DNA of 46,691 bases from Candidatus Omnitrophota bacterium (GTDB lineage: Bacteria > Omnitrophota > Gorgyraeia > JABMQH01). Positions 7,878 to 15,670 of the stretch are shown piece after piece. The stretch's first letter is position 1, and each line of letters opens with the position of its first letter. Below the pieces are notes generated by a model, which did not search any database, had not been told where the DNA came from, and was given only the letters and a program-made list of their open reading frames with translations. A program made the translations under genes and the position numbers. The stretch covers positions 1-46,691 of the forward strand of contig JAPLLL010000127.1 in NCBI GenBank assembly GCA_026387595.1. The letters run 5' to 3'.

Positions 7878-8726
7878 ATGAAAAGCATTAATGTAATTGT
7901 ATCAGTGATTATAGCCGCAATACTTGCAATTCCTTCTATTGCATTCGCCGCCGGAGTGGGAAGTCCTGCGAGCCCTGACAGCCCGAAAGGGCCGGGGGTG
8001 TTCAGCCTTAAGCAGAGCAAGAATCTGGACATAAAAGTCGGCGGAGATATCGATCTCCTATTCGGAAGGGATATCAAGGGAAACGGCACCTCTGTTTCAG
8101 GCGCGAAGATCACGAGCGGCCAATGGTACATGGGCAAGATCAGCTGTACGCTTTTCAACAGGTTCTCTCCGTATGTGGAATTGGGCACCGCTCGCCTTAA
8201 GGCAAAATGGACCGAGAACGGGCAAGACGTGAAGCTGGAAAGCGACACGAATTTTGCCTGGGGCCTGGGCGGGAAATTCCTTATATGGGATTTTCAGAAA
8301 CCGAAGATTAAACTTATAACAGACGGCCTTTACAGGGCGTCGGAACTGGATGCGGAAAAAGGCACAGCAGGCGGTTCGAGTATCAATAATCTGGATAAAT
8401 CAAAATCTTTCGCTATGCTGAGAGAGTGGCAGATAGCGCTTATTGCGGCCGGCGAGTTCGATGTAACAGGCGGCAAGTCAGAAGAAGTGCTCGGCGTATC
8501 AACGATACTTCCGTATGCCGGCATCAAATACTCAGATATAAGCGGCAGGTTCAAGCTGGAACAATCAACCGGCAATTTCTATAATCCCGGCAAAATAAAG
8601 TCTGATAGAAATGTGGGGATCGTATTTGGCTGCGATTTTGTCGGGCCCAATTCAGTATCGCTTAATTTAGAAGGCAGGCTGATAGACGAAGAGGCGTTTA
8701 CAGGCGGTCTGACGGTCCTGTTTTAA
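7878..8726 (+). CDS. Exported outer-membrane beta-barrel-like protein, unknown
   Basis: The start is ATG 7878, after AAAAGGAG. The signal peptide is MKSINVIVSVIIAAILAIPS with a cut near AFA at residue 24. The mature part alternates polar and hydrophobic residues, with repeated Gly-rich turns (WGLGGKFLIWDF, LPYAGIKYSDISG, VGIVFGCDFVG), and ends in a terminal Phe (GGLTVLF), as outer-membrane barrels do. I do not recognise a named family. It is a single-gene transcription unit with its own promoter upstream and terminator downstream. Confidence 0.7.
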   Translation: MKSINVIVSVIIAAILAIPSIAFAAGVGSPASPDSPKGPGVFSLKQSKNLDIKVGGDIDLLFGRDIKGNGTSVSGAKITSGQWYMGKISCTLFNRFSPYVELGTARLKAKWTENGQDVKLESDTNFAWGLGGKFLIWDFQKPKIKLITDGLYRASELDAEKGTAGGSSINNLDKSKSFAMLREWQIALIAAGEFDVTGGKSEEVLGVSTILPYAGIKYSDISGRFKLEQSTGNFYNPGKIKSDRNVGIVFGCDFVGPNSVSLNLEGRLIDEEAFTGGLTVLF

Positions 8727-8745
8727 AAATTGATTACGGCGATAA

Positions 8746-8784
8746 AAAGGGATTACAGCGATAAGGGATGTAGTCCCTTTTTTT
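8746..8784 (+). terminator. Rho-independent terminator after the barrel gene
   Basis: AAAGGGATTAC (8746-8756) pairs with GTAGTCCCTTT (8770-8780) with one G-T wobble, followed by a run of seven T (8778-8784). It separates the barrel gene from the biotin operon. Confidence 0.88.
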
Positions 8785-8791
8785 GAATTGA

Positions 8792-8823
8792 TGGTAAACC
8801 GGTTTTAAGATCGGAGTTTACAA
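8792..8823 (+). promoter_or_regulatory. BirA-type biotin operator overlapping the bioB start region
   Basis: TGGTAAACC (8792-8800), 14 bases, AGTTTACAA (8815-8823). The known BirA box is TTGTAAACC-N14/16-GGTTTACAA, so each half matches 8 of 9 and the spacing is right. It ends one base before the bioB ATG and covers the GGAG ribosome site (8813-8816). A possible promoter TTGAAT (8783-8788) - 17 bases - TAAGAT (8806-8811) lies within it, so a bound repressor would block transcription. That promoter would put the RNA start very near the ATG, so it is tentative. Biotin repression of the whole bio operon is inferred. Confidence 0.8.
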
Positions 8824-8824
8824 T

Positions 8825-9757
8825 ATGCCGTCTATGAACGAAATAAAAAAACTGTACCTGTCGGATAAAACACCGTTATCCGATTTTTTATTCATAGCGG
8901 ACAAGACACGCAAGAGGTTTAAAAAGAATGATATAGAGCTTTGCTCAATAGTGAACGCCAAATCAGGGAACTGCTCCGAGGATTGCAGATTTTGCGCCCA
9001 GTCCGCAAGATACAGGGCAAAGATCGATAGATACCCCTTGCTTCCGGCAAAGGATATTGTAAAAGCGGCTAAAAGCGCCGCGGCAAACAAGGCAACCTGT
9101 TTCGGGATCGTAACCAGCGGCAGGAGCATAAACAGCCCGGAAGAGGTAAGAAATATCGCAGCCGCCGTGCAGAAGATAAAAAAAGAGATCCCCTTGCTTA
9201 AATGTTCCGCTTCTCTGGGGAGCATCCCGAGAATTTTCATGCGCGAGTTAAAGCAGGCCGGCCTTGACAGATTTCACCACAACCCTGAAACCTCGGAAAA
9301 TTTTTTCCGCAGGATGTGCACGACGCATCCCTATAAGGAAAGGATAAAGACCATAGCGGATGCAAAGAAAGAGGGCCTTGGTATCTGCGCCGGCGGCATT
9401 TTCGGCCTTGGCGAAAAGAGAAAAGACAGGTTGGCGCTGGCTATCGCGCTGAGGGATTTAGGGGTTGAGTCCGTGCCGCTCAATTTTTTGCACCCGATAC
9501 AGGGAACGCCGCTTGAAGATGCAAAGCCGCTGCCGCCGCAGGAGATACTGCGTACCATAGCGATGTTCAGGCTTGTGCTGCCTAAAGCGGACATAAAGGT
9601 CTGTGCCGGCCGCATTGTCAACCTGCGGGACCTGCAGTCCATGATATTTTTTGCCGGCGCAAGCGGGATGATGATAGGCAACTATCTTACGCAGCAGGGG
9701 CGCTCCCCGGCGCTGGACTTGCAGATGATAAAGGACCTGGGGCTTAATATAAAATGA
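8825..9757 (+). CDS. bioB: Biotin synthase
   Basis: A 310-residue radical SAM enzyme inserting sulfur into dethiobiotin. NCSEDCRFCAQS has the CxxxCxxC cluster cysteines C50, C54 and C57. Further family marks are CFGIVTSGRS, KCSASLG, YHHN-type DRFHHNPETSENFF, ICAGGIFGLGE and LNFLHPIQGTPLED. It is the first gene of the operon, directly behind the BirA-type operator. Its stop overlaps the bioF start (ATGATG). Confidence 0.95.
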   Translation: MPSMNEIKKLYLSDKTPLSDFLFIADKTRKRFKKNDIELCSIVNAKSGNCSEDCRFCAQSARYRAKIDRYPLLPAKDIVKAAKSAAANKATCFGIVTSGRSINSPEEVRNIAAAVQKIKKEIPLLKCSASLGSIPRIFMRELKQAGLDRFHHNPETSENFFRRMCTTHPYKERIKTIADAKKEGLGICAGGIFGLGEKRKDRLALAIALRDLGVESVPLNFLHPIQGTPLEDAKPLPPQEILRTIAMFRLVLPKADIKVCAGRIVNLRDLQSMIFFAGASGMMIGNYLTQQGRSPALDLQMIKDLGLNIK

Positions 9758-10926
9758 TGGATTTTATTGATGAAGAATTAAGCCGGATAAAGGCGCAGGG
9801 GTTGTATCGCAGCCTGAGGACGGTCGAAGGGCATCAGGGCCCGCGGATCACGATCGACGGTAAAGACTGCGTGAACCTGTGCTCCAATAATTATCTAGGC
9901 CTTGCGAATAACCCGCAGCTTAAGAAGGCGGCAATAGACGCTGTTCAAAGATACGGCGCAGGCGCAGGTGCTTCCCGTCTTGTATGCGGAAATTTTAAAT
10001 TATACGACGAACTCGAATGCCGCCTCGCTAAGTTTAAAAAACAGGAAGCCTGTCTTGTGTTTAACAGCGGCTATAGCGCGAATCTCGGGATCATTACCGC
10101 GCTTGCGGGGAGGGGAGATATCATATTTGCAGACAGATTGAACCACGCGAGCATCGTGGATGCGGCTTTGTTAAGCCGGGCTGAATTCAAGCGGTATCCG
10201 CATAAAGACATGGCGGCGCTTGAGAAAATGCTTAAGGAATCAACGGGATATAAAAAGAAATTGATCGTAACGGATACGCTTTTCAGCATGGACGGGGACA
10301 TAGCCCCGCTCGCGGATATCGCGGCCCTGGCAAAAAAATATAGCGCCATGATCATGGTGGACGAGGCGCACGCAACAGGCGTATTCGGAGAAGGCAGATC
10401 CGGCCTTGCCGAACATTTCGGGCTTGCCGGCGAAATAGACGTACACATGGGCACTTTGTCAAAGGCCCTTGGTTCGCTGGGCGGATACGCAGCCGGTAAA
10501 CGAAAATTGATCGAGTATCTTATTAATAAAGCGCGCTCACTCATCTATACGACGGCGCTTGCGCCGTCAACGCTTGGCGCGGCCCTGGCAGCGCTGGACA
10601 TCGTCGAAAAACAGGGCTGGATGACGAAAACGCTTTGGACAAATGCGGCTGCCATGAAAAAAGGGCTTCTGGACCTTGGCTTCAGCCTTGTCAGCGCCGA
10701 ATCGCAGATCCTGCCGATTTTTATAGGCGATACCGAAAAGGCGGTCGGGTTCAGCAAGGTGCTTTTTGAGGAAGGTGTATTCATACAGGCAATACGGCCG
10801 CCCACAGTGCCGCAGAACGAAGCGCGCCTGCGGCTTACGGTCATGGCCACGCATAAAAAAGAGGACCTGGAACAGGCGCTGGTTGCGCTGGGAAAGGTTG
10901 GCAGGTATCTTGGCATTATCTCATAA
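9754..10926 (+). CDS. bioF: 8-amino-7-oxononanoate synthase
   Basis: A 390-residue alpha-oxoamine synthase that joins alanine and pimeloyl-ACP. GTLSKALGSLGG holds the PLP lysine K237. MVDEAHATG (D203, H206) contacts the cofactor, and NYLGLANN and GAGASRLVCGN are family motifs. ATG 9754 overlaps the bioB stop; ATG 9757 is equally possible. The 3' end overlaps the likely start of the bioH-like gene. Confidence 0.93.
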   Translation: MMDFIDEELSRIKAQGLYRSLRTVEGHQGPRITIDGKDCVNLCSNNYLGLANNPQLKKAAIDAVQRYGAGAGASRLVCGNFKLYDELECRLAKFKKQEACLVFNSGYSANLGIITALAGRGDIIFADRLNHASIVDAALLSRAEFKRYPHKDMAALEKMLKESTGYKKKLIVTDTLFSMDGDIAPLADIAALAKKYSAMIMVDEAHATGVFGEGRSGLAEHFGLAGEIDVHMGTLSKALGSLGGYAAGKRKLIEYLINKARSLIYTTALAPSTLGAALAALDIVEKQGWMTKTLWTNAAAMKKGLLDLGFSLVSAESQILPIFIGDTEKAVGFSKVLFEEGVFIQAIRPPTVPQNEARLRLTVMATHKKEDLEQALVALGKVGRYLGIIS

Positions 10927-11596
10927 ACCGAATCTTGTATTTTTACACGGCTGGGGCACTGATCCGCTGGTGTGGAAATATCAGCTCGATCATTTCTCTA
11001 AAAGATACGAAGTGGAGTGCCCCTCGGGCCTGAATTTTAAATCCCAGCCGGCCCTTCGGGGCGAGGACTGCGTCCTCGTAGGCTGGTCCCACGGCGGCAT
11101 GTTAGCCCTAAAGATCGCGGTCGGGTCAAAAGACATAGCTGCGCTGGTATTGGTGGCGTCCTCGGCAAAATTTACCGATGCTGAAAACGGAATGCGCCCG
11201 TTATGCGCCAGAATACACTCCGGATGAGTATTTGAACGGGATTTTGAAAAGACAATGATCGGCTGCTACAGCACGTTCTTTTCCGGAACAGAAACGGCTG
11301 CGGCGGCAAGGTTCATAAAAGAGCAGCGCTTGCCTGATAAAAAAACCGCGATCGGCGTTTTAGACGAACTGGCCGCATTGGACCTGAAAGACACACTGCA
11401 AAAAATCAATATCCCTACACTGATAGTGCACGGGGAGAAGGACGACGTTTGCCCTCTCGGGGCCGGCAGATTCCTGCATGATAATATTAAGGGTTCGCGG
11501 CTTAGCGTGATCGAAGGCGCGGGCCACATGCCGTTTTATACAAGGCCAGAAGAATTTAACCGTATACTTGAAGGGTTTTTATCCGATGCCGGCTAA
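10898..11596 (+). pseudogene. bioH: BioH-like pimeloyl-ACP methyl ester esterase, reading frame broken
   Basis: An alpha/beta hydrolase in the BioH position. LVFLHGWGTDPLVWKYQ is the oxyanion strand, VGWSHGG the nucleophile elbow, DDVCP carries the acid and GAGHMPFYT the histidine. An in-frame TGA at 11225-11227 separates the serine half from the Asp/His half. Between about 11185 and 11245 a neighbouring frame reads more naturally (YAPEYTPDEYLNGILKR) before the first frame resumes at DFEKTMIGCY. Two small frame changes therefore fit as well as one nonsense codon. The start is TTG 10898 or 10910, inside the end of bioF. If it is truly broken, another esterase must free pimeloyl-ACP. Confidence 0.75.
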
Positions 11597-12362
11597 GGAA
11601 ACCGTAAAAAAAGCGTTCTCAAAAAGCGCCGCGACATATGACACTGCCTCTGATTTTCAAAAAGAGACCGGCCGGATGCTTACAGATAAAATACTGGAAG
11701 CCGAAGCCGCGGCTGAACGCATACTGGACGTAGGCATAGGCACAGGCAGTGTTACGGCTCGGCTCTCAAACAGCATGAACGCCGCCCTTTACGGCTGCGA
11801 TATAGCGTGGGGCATGGCCTCGCTCGCGAAAAAAAACGCGAAAAATATTTTTATTTCCCAGGCGGATGCTGAACGGCTTCCGTATAAAGAATCCGTTTTT
11901 GACGTTGTTTTTTCCAATATTACGTATCAATGGATGCAGGATTTTAAAGCCGCCTTTTGCGAAGTAAACAGGATTTTAAAGAAAGGAGGGCGGCTCTATT
12001 TTTCAATTTTATTGAAAGGCAGCCTGCCCGAACTGTATAAGGCGCTCGGCGCAGCCGATAAAAACAGTTTAACCGACATGCTGCCGGACGCAGTTTTCTT
12101 AAGATCGGCGTTAGACGACTCGGGCCTGAAAATTAAATGCTGGGAAGAAATAAAACTTAAAAGATTTTATGAGAATTGCCTTGGTCTTGTAAAAACGTTT
12201 CGGCTTATCGGCGCCGACCGCGCCCGGGGCGCTAATATATTTAAGATGGGCGAGCGCAAGGCGTTTTTCAGCATGGTTGATTTTTATGACACGAATTTTT
12301 ATGAACAAAAAAAGGTGTTTGCGACTTACAACGTCGCAATAATACGCGCGGATAAAATATGA
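11586..12362 (+). CDS. bioC: Malonyl-ACP O-methyltransferase
   Basis: A 258-residue class I SAM methyltransferase that masks malonyl-ACP so fatty acid synthesis can build pimelate. AFSKSAATYD is the BioC N-terminal signature and ILDVGIGTGSVTARL the SAM motif I. VVFSNITYQWMQD and ILKKGGRLYFSIL follow as in BioC. I start at ATG 11586, overlapping the end of the bioH-like frame; TTG 11568 is upstream in frame. The stop overlaps an ATG at 12359, just before the hairpin ahead of bioDA. Confidence 0.9.
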   Translation: MPAKETVKKAFSKSAATYDTASDFQKETGRMLTDKILEAEAAAERILDVGIGTGSVTARLSNSMNAALYGCDIAWGMASLAKKNAKNIFISQADAERLPYKESVFDVVFSNITYQWMQDFKAAFCEVNRILKKGGRLYFSILLKGSLPELYKALGAADKNSLTDMLPDAVFLRSALDDSGLKIKCWEEIKLKRFYENCLGLVKTFRLIGADRARGANIFKMGERKAFFSMVDFYDTNFYEQKKVFATYNVAIIRADKI

Positions 12363-12411
12363 ACCCAGCCCCTCCTATGGAGGGCAACTGGGTAAGCAGG
12401 AGGGGCTGGGT
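12363..12411 (+). promoter_or_regulatory. RNA hairpin pair that can hide the bioDA ribosome binding site
   Basis: A perfect 14-base inverted repeat, ACCCAGCCCCTCCT (12363-12376) with AGGAGGGGCTGGGT (12398-12411). The right arm contains the AGGAGG ribosome site (12398-12403), six bases before GTG 12410, and covers part of that start codon. A competing hairpin uses the same left arm: CCCAG (12364-12368) with CTGGG (12388-12392) and CCCTCC (12370-12375) with GGAGGG (12379-12384). That form leaves AGGAGG free. The two folds exclude each other, which is the layout of a translational switch. It could instead be a palindromic repeat that landed between genes. Confidence 0.6.
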
Positions 12412-14413
12412 GAAAGAGCTTAGAAGGGGCCTTTTTATTACGGGGACGGATACCGGCGTAGGAAAAACGTTCATAGCGGCGGCGTTAGCCAGGGCGTTAC
12501 GGCGTAAAAAGATCGACACGGGTGTTATGAAGCCTGTTGCCACCGGCGGCAATATATCCGAAGACGCCCTTATATTAAAACAAGCGGCGCAGGTAAATGA
12601 TGCCCTGGGTTTGATCAATCCGGTTTGTTTTAAAGCGGCGCTCGCCCCTATGGCAGCGGCGCGTATTGAGAAACGGAATGCCGGTTTAAAAAAGATACAA
12701 ACGGCCTATTCAGAGCTGAAACGCCGGCATGCGTTCATGGTAGTGGAAGGCATAGGAGGCGCGCTGGTTCCGATAAAAAAAGGCTATTTTGTAACAGACC
12801 TTATACGCGACCTTGACCTTCCGGCCCTGGTTGTGGCAAGGCCGGGCCTTGGCACCATAAACCATACCCTGCTAACGGTAGAGGCGCTAAGAAATAAAGG
12901 GATAGAAATAATCGGTATTATCCTGAATAATATAAACAAAGATAAGAAAGATATAAGCGTAAAAACTAACCCGAAGTTGATATCCGAGGCCTCAGGCCTG
13001 CCTGTTTTAAAAGTAAATTCGGACCTGGATAAAATAATTTACGAAAGAGGCCCAGGCAAAAAGGCGCAAATATTAAAAAACTGGGACAAGAGATATGTGT
13101 GGCATCCTTTCACGCAAATGAAAGATTATCTGCGTGAAAAAAACCTGGTTATAGAAGAGGCAAAGGGAAATTACCTGAAGGATACCGACGGCAAATGGTA
13201 CCTGGACGGCGTATCAAGCCTGTGGGTCAATGTGCACGGCCACAGGAACGCTCAGATCGACGCTGCCTTGAAGGATCAGCTCGGGAAAGTTGCGCACTCG
13301 ACGCTTTTGGGCCTGGCAAATGAACCATCGGTTGAACTGGCCAGGGAATTAACAGCCCTGGCCCCAAAGGGCCTTACCAAGGTATTCTATTCGGACAGCG
13401 GCTCAACCGCCGTTGAAATAGCGCTTAAGATGGCCTTTCAATACTGGCAGCAAATGCCCGGTAAAGCAGCCGGGAAAAAAAAGAAATTCATAACGTTTAT
13501 CAACGCATACCATGGCGATACAATAGGGTCGGTGAGCCTGGGCGGGATGGACCTGTTCCATAAAATTTACAGGCCGCTTCTGTTTAAAACTATAAAGGCC
13601 CAATATCCTTATTGTTACAGGTGCAGTCTTAAACTATCGTATCAGAGGTGTGGATTGGCCTGCATAAAGCAGTTTGAGGCATTGGTGAAGAAATATCATC
13701 CCGAAACAGCGGCGGTAGTGATCGAGCCGCTGGTGCAGGCCGCAGCAGGCATGCTGGTTTCCCCGCCGGGATTTTTGAAAAATGTAAGAAGGCTGTGCGA
13801 CAAATACAATGTCCTGTTTATCGCCGATGAAGTAGCGGTCGGATTCGGCAGGACAGGCAGGCTTTTTGCCTGCGGGCATGAAGGCGTAAGCCCGGATCTG
13901 ATGGCCGTGGCAAAAGGCATTACAGGCGGCTATCTGCCGCTGGCAGCCACATTGGCCACCAAAAGGGTATTCAACGGTTTTCTCGCGGATTATAAGGACT
14001 GCAAAACCTTTTTCCACGGCCACACATATACGGGAAACCCGCTTGCATGCAGGGCCGCCATTGCCAGCCTGGGGCTGTTTAAAAGGAAAAATTTTTTTAG
14101 AGAGCTGGATAAAAAAATAAGATTTATGAAAGAGGGCCTCAGGGAATTTGAAGGACTTGAGCACGTGGGCGATATAAGGCAAAAGGGCCTTATGGCCGGG
14201 ATCGAACTTGTAAGGAACAAGTTACGCAAAACCCCTTATGAATGGGAAGAGAAGATAGGGATAAGGGTTATACAGGATATAAGGAAGCAGGGCGTCATAT
14301 TAAGGCCGCTTGGGAACGTAATCGTGCTTATGCCGCCTTTAAGCATCGACAAGACAGGGCTTGGGACGCTTCTTGAGCGCACATATAAAAGCGTAAAGGC
14401 AGTTACGTCTTGA
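12410..14413 (+). CDS. bioDA: Fused dethiobiotin synthetase - DAPA aminotransferase
   Basis: 667 residues from GTG 12410. This start gives MKELRRGLFITGTDTGVGKT, which matches where BioD proteins begin, and has AGGAGG at the right distance; ATG 12359 in the same frame would add 17 unusual residues encoded by the hairpin. Residues 1 to about 218 are BioD (P-loop GTDTGVGKT at 12-20, VVEGIGGALVPI, ARPGLGTINHTLLT). The rest is BioA (YVWHPFTQM, YHGDTIGSVSLGG, FIADEVAVGFGRTG, the PLP lysine in VAKGITGGYLPLAA, HGHTYTGNPLACRAA). The fusion joins the KAPA-to-DAPA and DAPA-to-dethiobiotin steps. The same domain order is known from plant and fungal BIO3-BIO1 proteins. Confidence 0.92.
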   Translation: MKELRRGLFITGTDTGVGKTFIAAALARALRRKKIDTGVMKPVATGGNISEDALILKQAAQVNDALGLINPVCFKAALAPMAAARIEKRNAGLKKIQTAYSELKRRHAFMVVEGIGGALVPIKKGYFVTDLIRDLDLPALVVARPGLGTINHTLLTVEALRNKGIEIIGIILNNINKDKKDISVKTNPKLISEASGLPVLKVNSDLDKIIYERGPGKKAQILKNWDKRYVWHPFTQMKDYLREKNLVIEEAKGNYLKDTDGKWYLDGVSSLWVNVHGHRNAQIDAALKDQLGKVAHSTLLGLANEPSVELARELTALAPKGLTKVFYSDSGSTAVEIALKMAFQYWQQMPGKAAGKKKKFITFINAYHGDTIGSVSLGGMDLFHKIYRPLLFKTIKAQYPYCYRCSLKLSYQRCGLACIKQFEALVKKYHPETAAVVIEPLVQAAAGMLVSPPGFLKNVRRLCDKYNVLFIADEVAVGFGRTGRLFACGHEGVSPDLMAVAKGITGGYLPLAATLATKRVFNGFLADYKDCKTFFHGHTYTGNPLACRAAIASLGLFKRKNFFRELDKKIRFMKEGLREFEGLEHVGDIRQKGLMAGIELVRNKLRKTPYEWEEKIGIRVIQDIRKQGVILRPLGNVIVLMPPLSIDKTGLGTLLERTYKSVKAVTS

Positions 14414-14438
14414 AAAAGCCCCGGGTTTGTGATATCCT
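14410..14438 (+). promoter_or_regulatory. Probable sigma70 promoter for the marC-like gene
   Basis: TTGAAA (14410-14415), 17 bases, TATCCT (14433-14438). It overlaps the bioDA stop codon and ends 11 bases before the next ATG, so the leader would be very short. Confidence 0.5.
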
Positions 14439-14449
14439 AACCAAGTAAG

Positions 14450-15046
14450 ATGGAAAACCTTAAAACTTTTGTTCTTGCCTTCATACCTATTTTTGTAGCT
14501 GTTGACGCTATCGGCGTCCTGCCTATATTTATATCCCTTACAGAACACTTGAAAAGACCTAACAAATTAAGGGTTATCAGCAATTCTATGATTACGGCCG
14601 CGGTTGTAGCATTTATTTTTATAGTAGTCGGTAAAAGCATATTCCGTTTTCTGGGTATTACAGTTTACGATTTTATGGTGGCAGGCGGCGCGTTGTTGTT
14701 TATAATATCGATAAACGATATTTTGAGGGCAGAAAAGACAAGGCACCTTCCGGAGCATACCATCGGCGCCGTTCCGCTCGGCATGCCGCTGATAGTCGGG
14801 CCGGCAGTACTGACGACCTCGCTTATGATGCTTGATACCTACGGCATTACGCCCACGCTGTTATCCGTGACCGCCAATATCGTTATAGCAGGCGTCATAT
14901 TCGCGTCCTCGGATATTATAATAAGGATAGTGGGCAAATCCGGCACAAAGGCCTTCTCGAAAGTGGCCAGCCTTTTTCTGGCCGCGATAGCGGTCATGAT
15001 GGTACGAAAGGGCATTGTCCATATTTACCTTGACATTTTGAAATGA
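14450..15046 (+). CDS. MarC-family integral membrane protein
   Basis: 198 residues with six likely membrane helices. FIPIFVAVDAIGVLPIFISL near the N-terminus and AVPLGMPLIVGPAVLTTSLM in the middle are the two repeats' conserved Pro/Gly blocks of MarC/YhgN proteins. GALLFIISINDIL closes the first half. MarC was named for the mar locus but is not shown to export antibiotics; the transported substrate is unknown. It appears to start a new transcription unit after the biotin operon. Confidence 0.85.
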   Translation: MENLKTFVLAFIPIFVAVDAIGVLPIFISLTEHLKRPNKLRVISNSMITAAVVAFIFIVVGKSIFRFLGITVYDFMVAGGALLFIISINDILRAEKTRHLPEHTIGAVPLGMPLIVGPAVLTTSLMMLDTYGITPTLLSVTANIVIAGVIFASSDIIIRIVGKSGTKAFSKVASLFLAAIAVMMVRKGIVHIYLDILK

Positions 15047-15103
15047 TTAGGGTAAAATTTTTCATCAGGTTCATTTAGAGAAAAGGAGGGTGCGACAAGG
15101 ACT

Positions 15104-15553
15104 ATGAAGAAGATTGCACTGATACTATTTTTGGTTTGCGGATTAAGCTGTTTTACCCTGGCTGCAATGGCCCAGGACGAAGATGTTGCTGCTACCACAG
15201 GCGCCGGAGACGAAGAGACCGATATAATCGCCGGTAAGGTGGCGGCAGTTGATGTGGCGAACAATGCGTTAACAGTTACGGATGAGGCCGGAAAGTCCTA
15301 CACCGTTACGGCTACGAAGGAAGAAACAAGCATTTGGAAGGGCGACGACACTATTAACCTGGCAGACGTAAAAACAGGCGAATCCGTCGAACTGGAATAC
15401 TACAAGGATAAGGCCAGCGGAAAGCTCATGGCGATATGGGTGGATGTCCTTTTAAAGGAAGCAGCCGCCCCGGCAGAAGCAACACCGGCCGCGCCGGCAG
15501 AAGCAACAACGCAGCCCGCAGCACCGGAAGCAGCAACCCAGCCCGTTCAATAA
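15104..15553 (+). CDS. Small exported protein with Ala/Pro-rich tail, unknown
   Basis: 149 residues. The signal peptide MKKIALILFLVCGLSCFTLA is cut near AMA at residues 21-23. The core (IIAGKVAAVDVANNALTVTD, then TVTATKEETSIWKGDDTI, VKTGESVELEYY) looks like a small OB-like beta barrel of the DUF5666 sort, but I am not sure. The tail from about residue 115 repeats APAEAT/AATQP units, typical of wall- or membrane-spacer regions. GGAGGG lies 14 bases and AAGGA a few bases before the ATG. A strong terminator follows, so it is a unit of its own. Confidence 0.7.
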   Translation: MKKIALILFLVCGLSCFTLAAMAQDEDVAATTGAGDEETDIIAGKVAAVDVANNALTVTDEAGKSYTVTATKEETSIWKGDDTINLADVKTGESVELEYYKDKASGKLMAIWVDVLLKEAAAPAEATPAAPAEATTQPAAPEAATQPVQ

Positions 15554-15569
15554 AAATTTAACCGTTCAA

Positions 15570-15617
15570 AACCCCTCACTGCCGGTGTCAATATAAGGCA
15601 GTGGGGGTTATTTTTTT
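15570..15617 (+). terminator. Rho-independent terminator
   Basis: AACCCCTCACTGCC (15570-15583) pairs with GGCAGTGGGGGTT (15597-15609) with one bulged T, followed by seven T from 15611. Confidence 0.93.
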
Positions 15618-15618
15618 A

Positions 15619-15647
15619 TTGAATCTTTTCTTATTTTATGGTATCAT
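15619..15647 (+). promoter_or_regulatory. Promoter for the DUF4912-GH57 unit
   Basis: TTGAAT (15619-15624), 17 bases, TATCAT (15642-15647). It begins right after the terminator T run. It contains the upstream in-frame ATG 15638, which supports ATG 15671 as the true start of the next gene. Confidence 0.6.
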
Positions 15648-15670
15648 ACACCGTTACTGAGGTGACAAAC

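Noticed and set aside
11225..11227. TGA in the bioH-like gene as a recoded codon
   Set aside because: TGA ends several intact genes here (for example bioB, bioC, bioDA), and no selenocysteine or other recoding signal is visible. A mutation or frame breaks explain it better.
12359..12409. ATG 12359 as the start of bioDA
   Set aside because: It would add 17 residues encoded by a palindrome, while GTG 12410 has an ideal AGGAGG and matches where BioD proteins begin.
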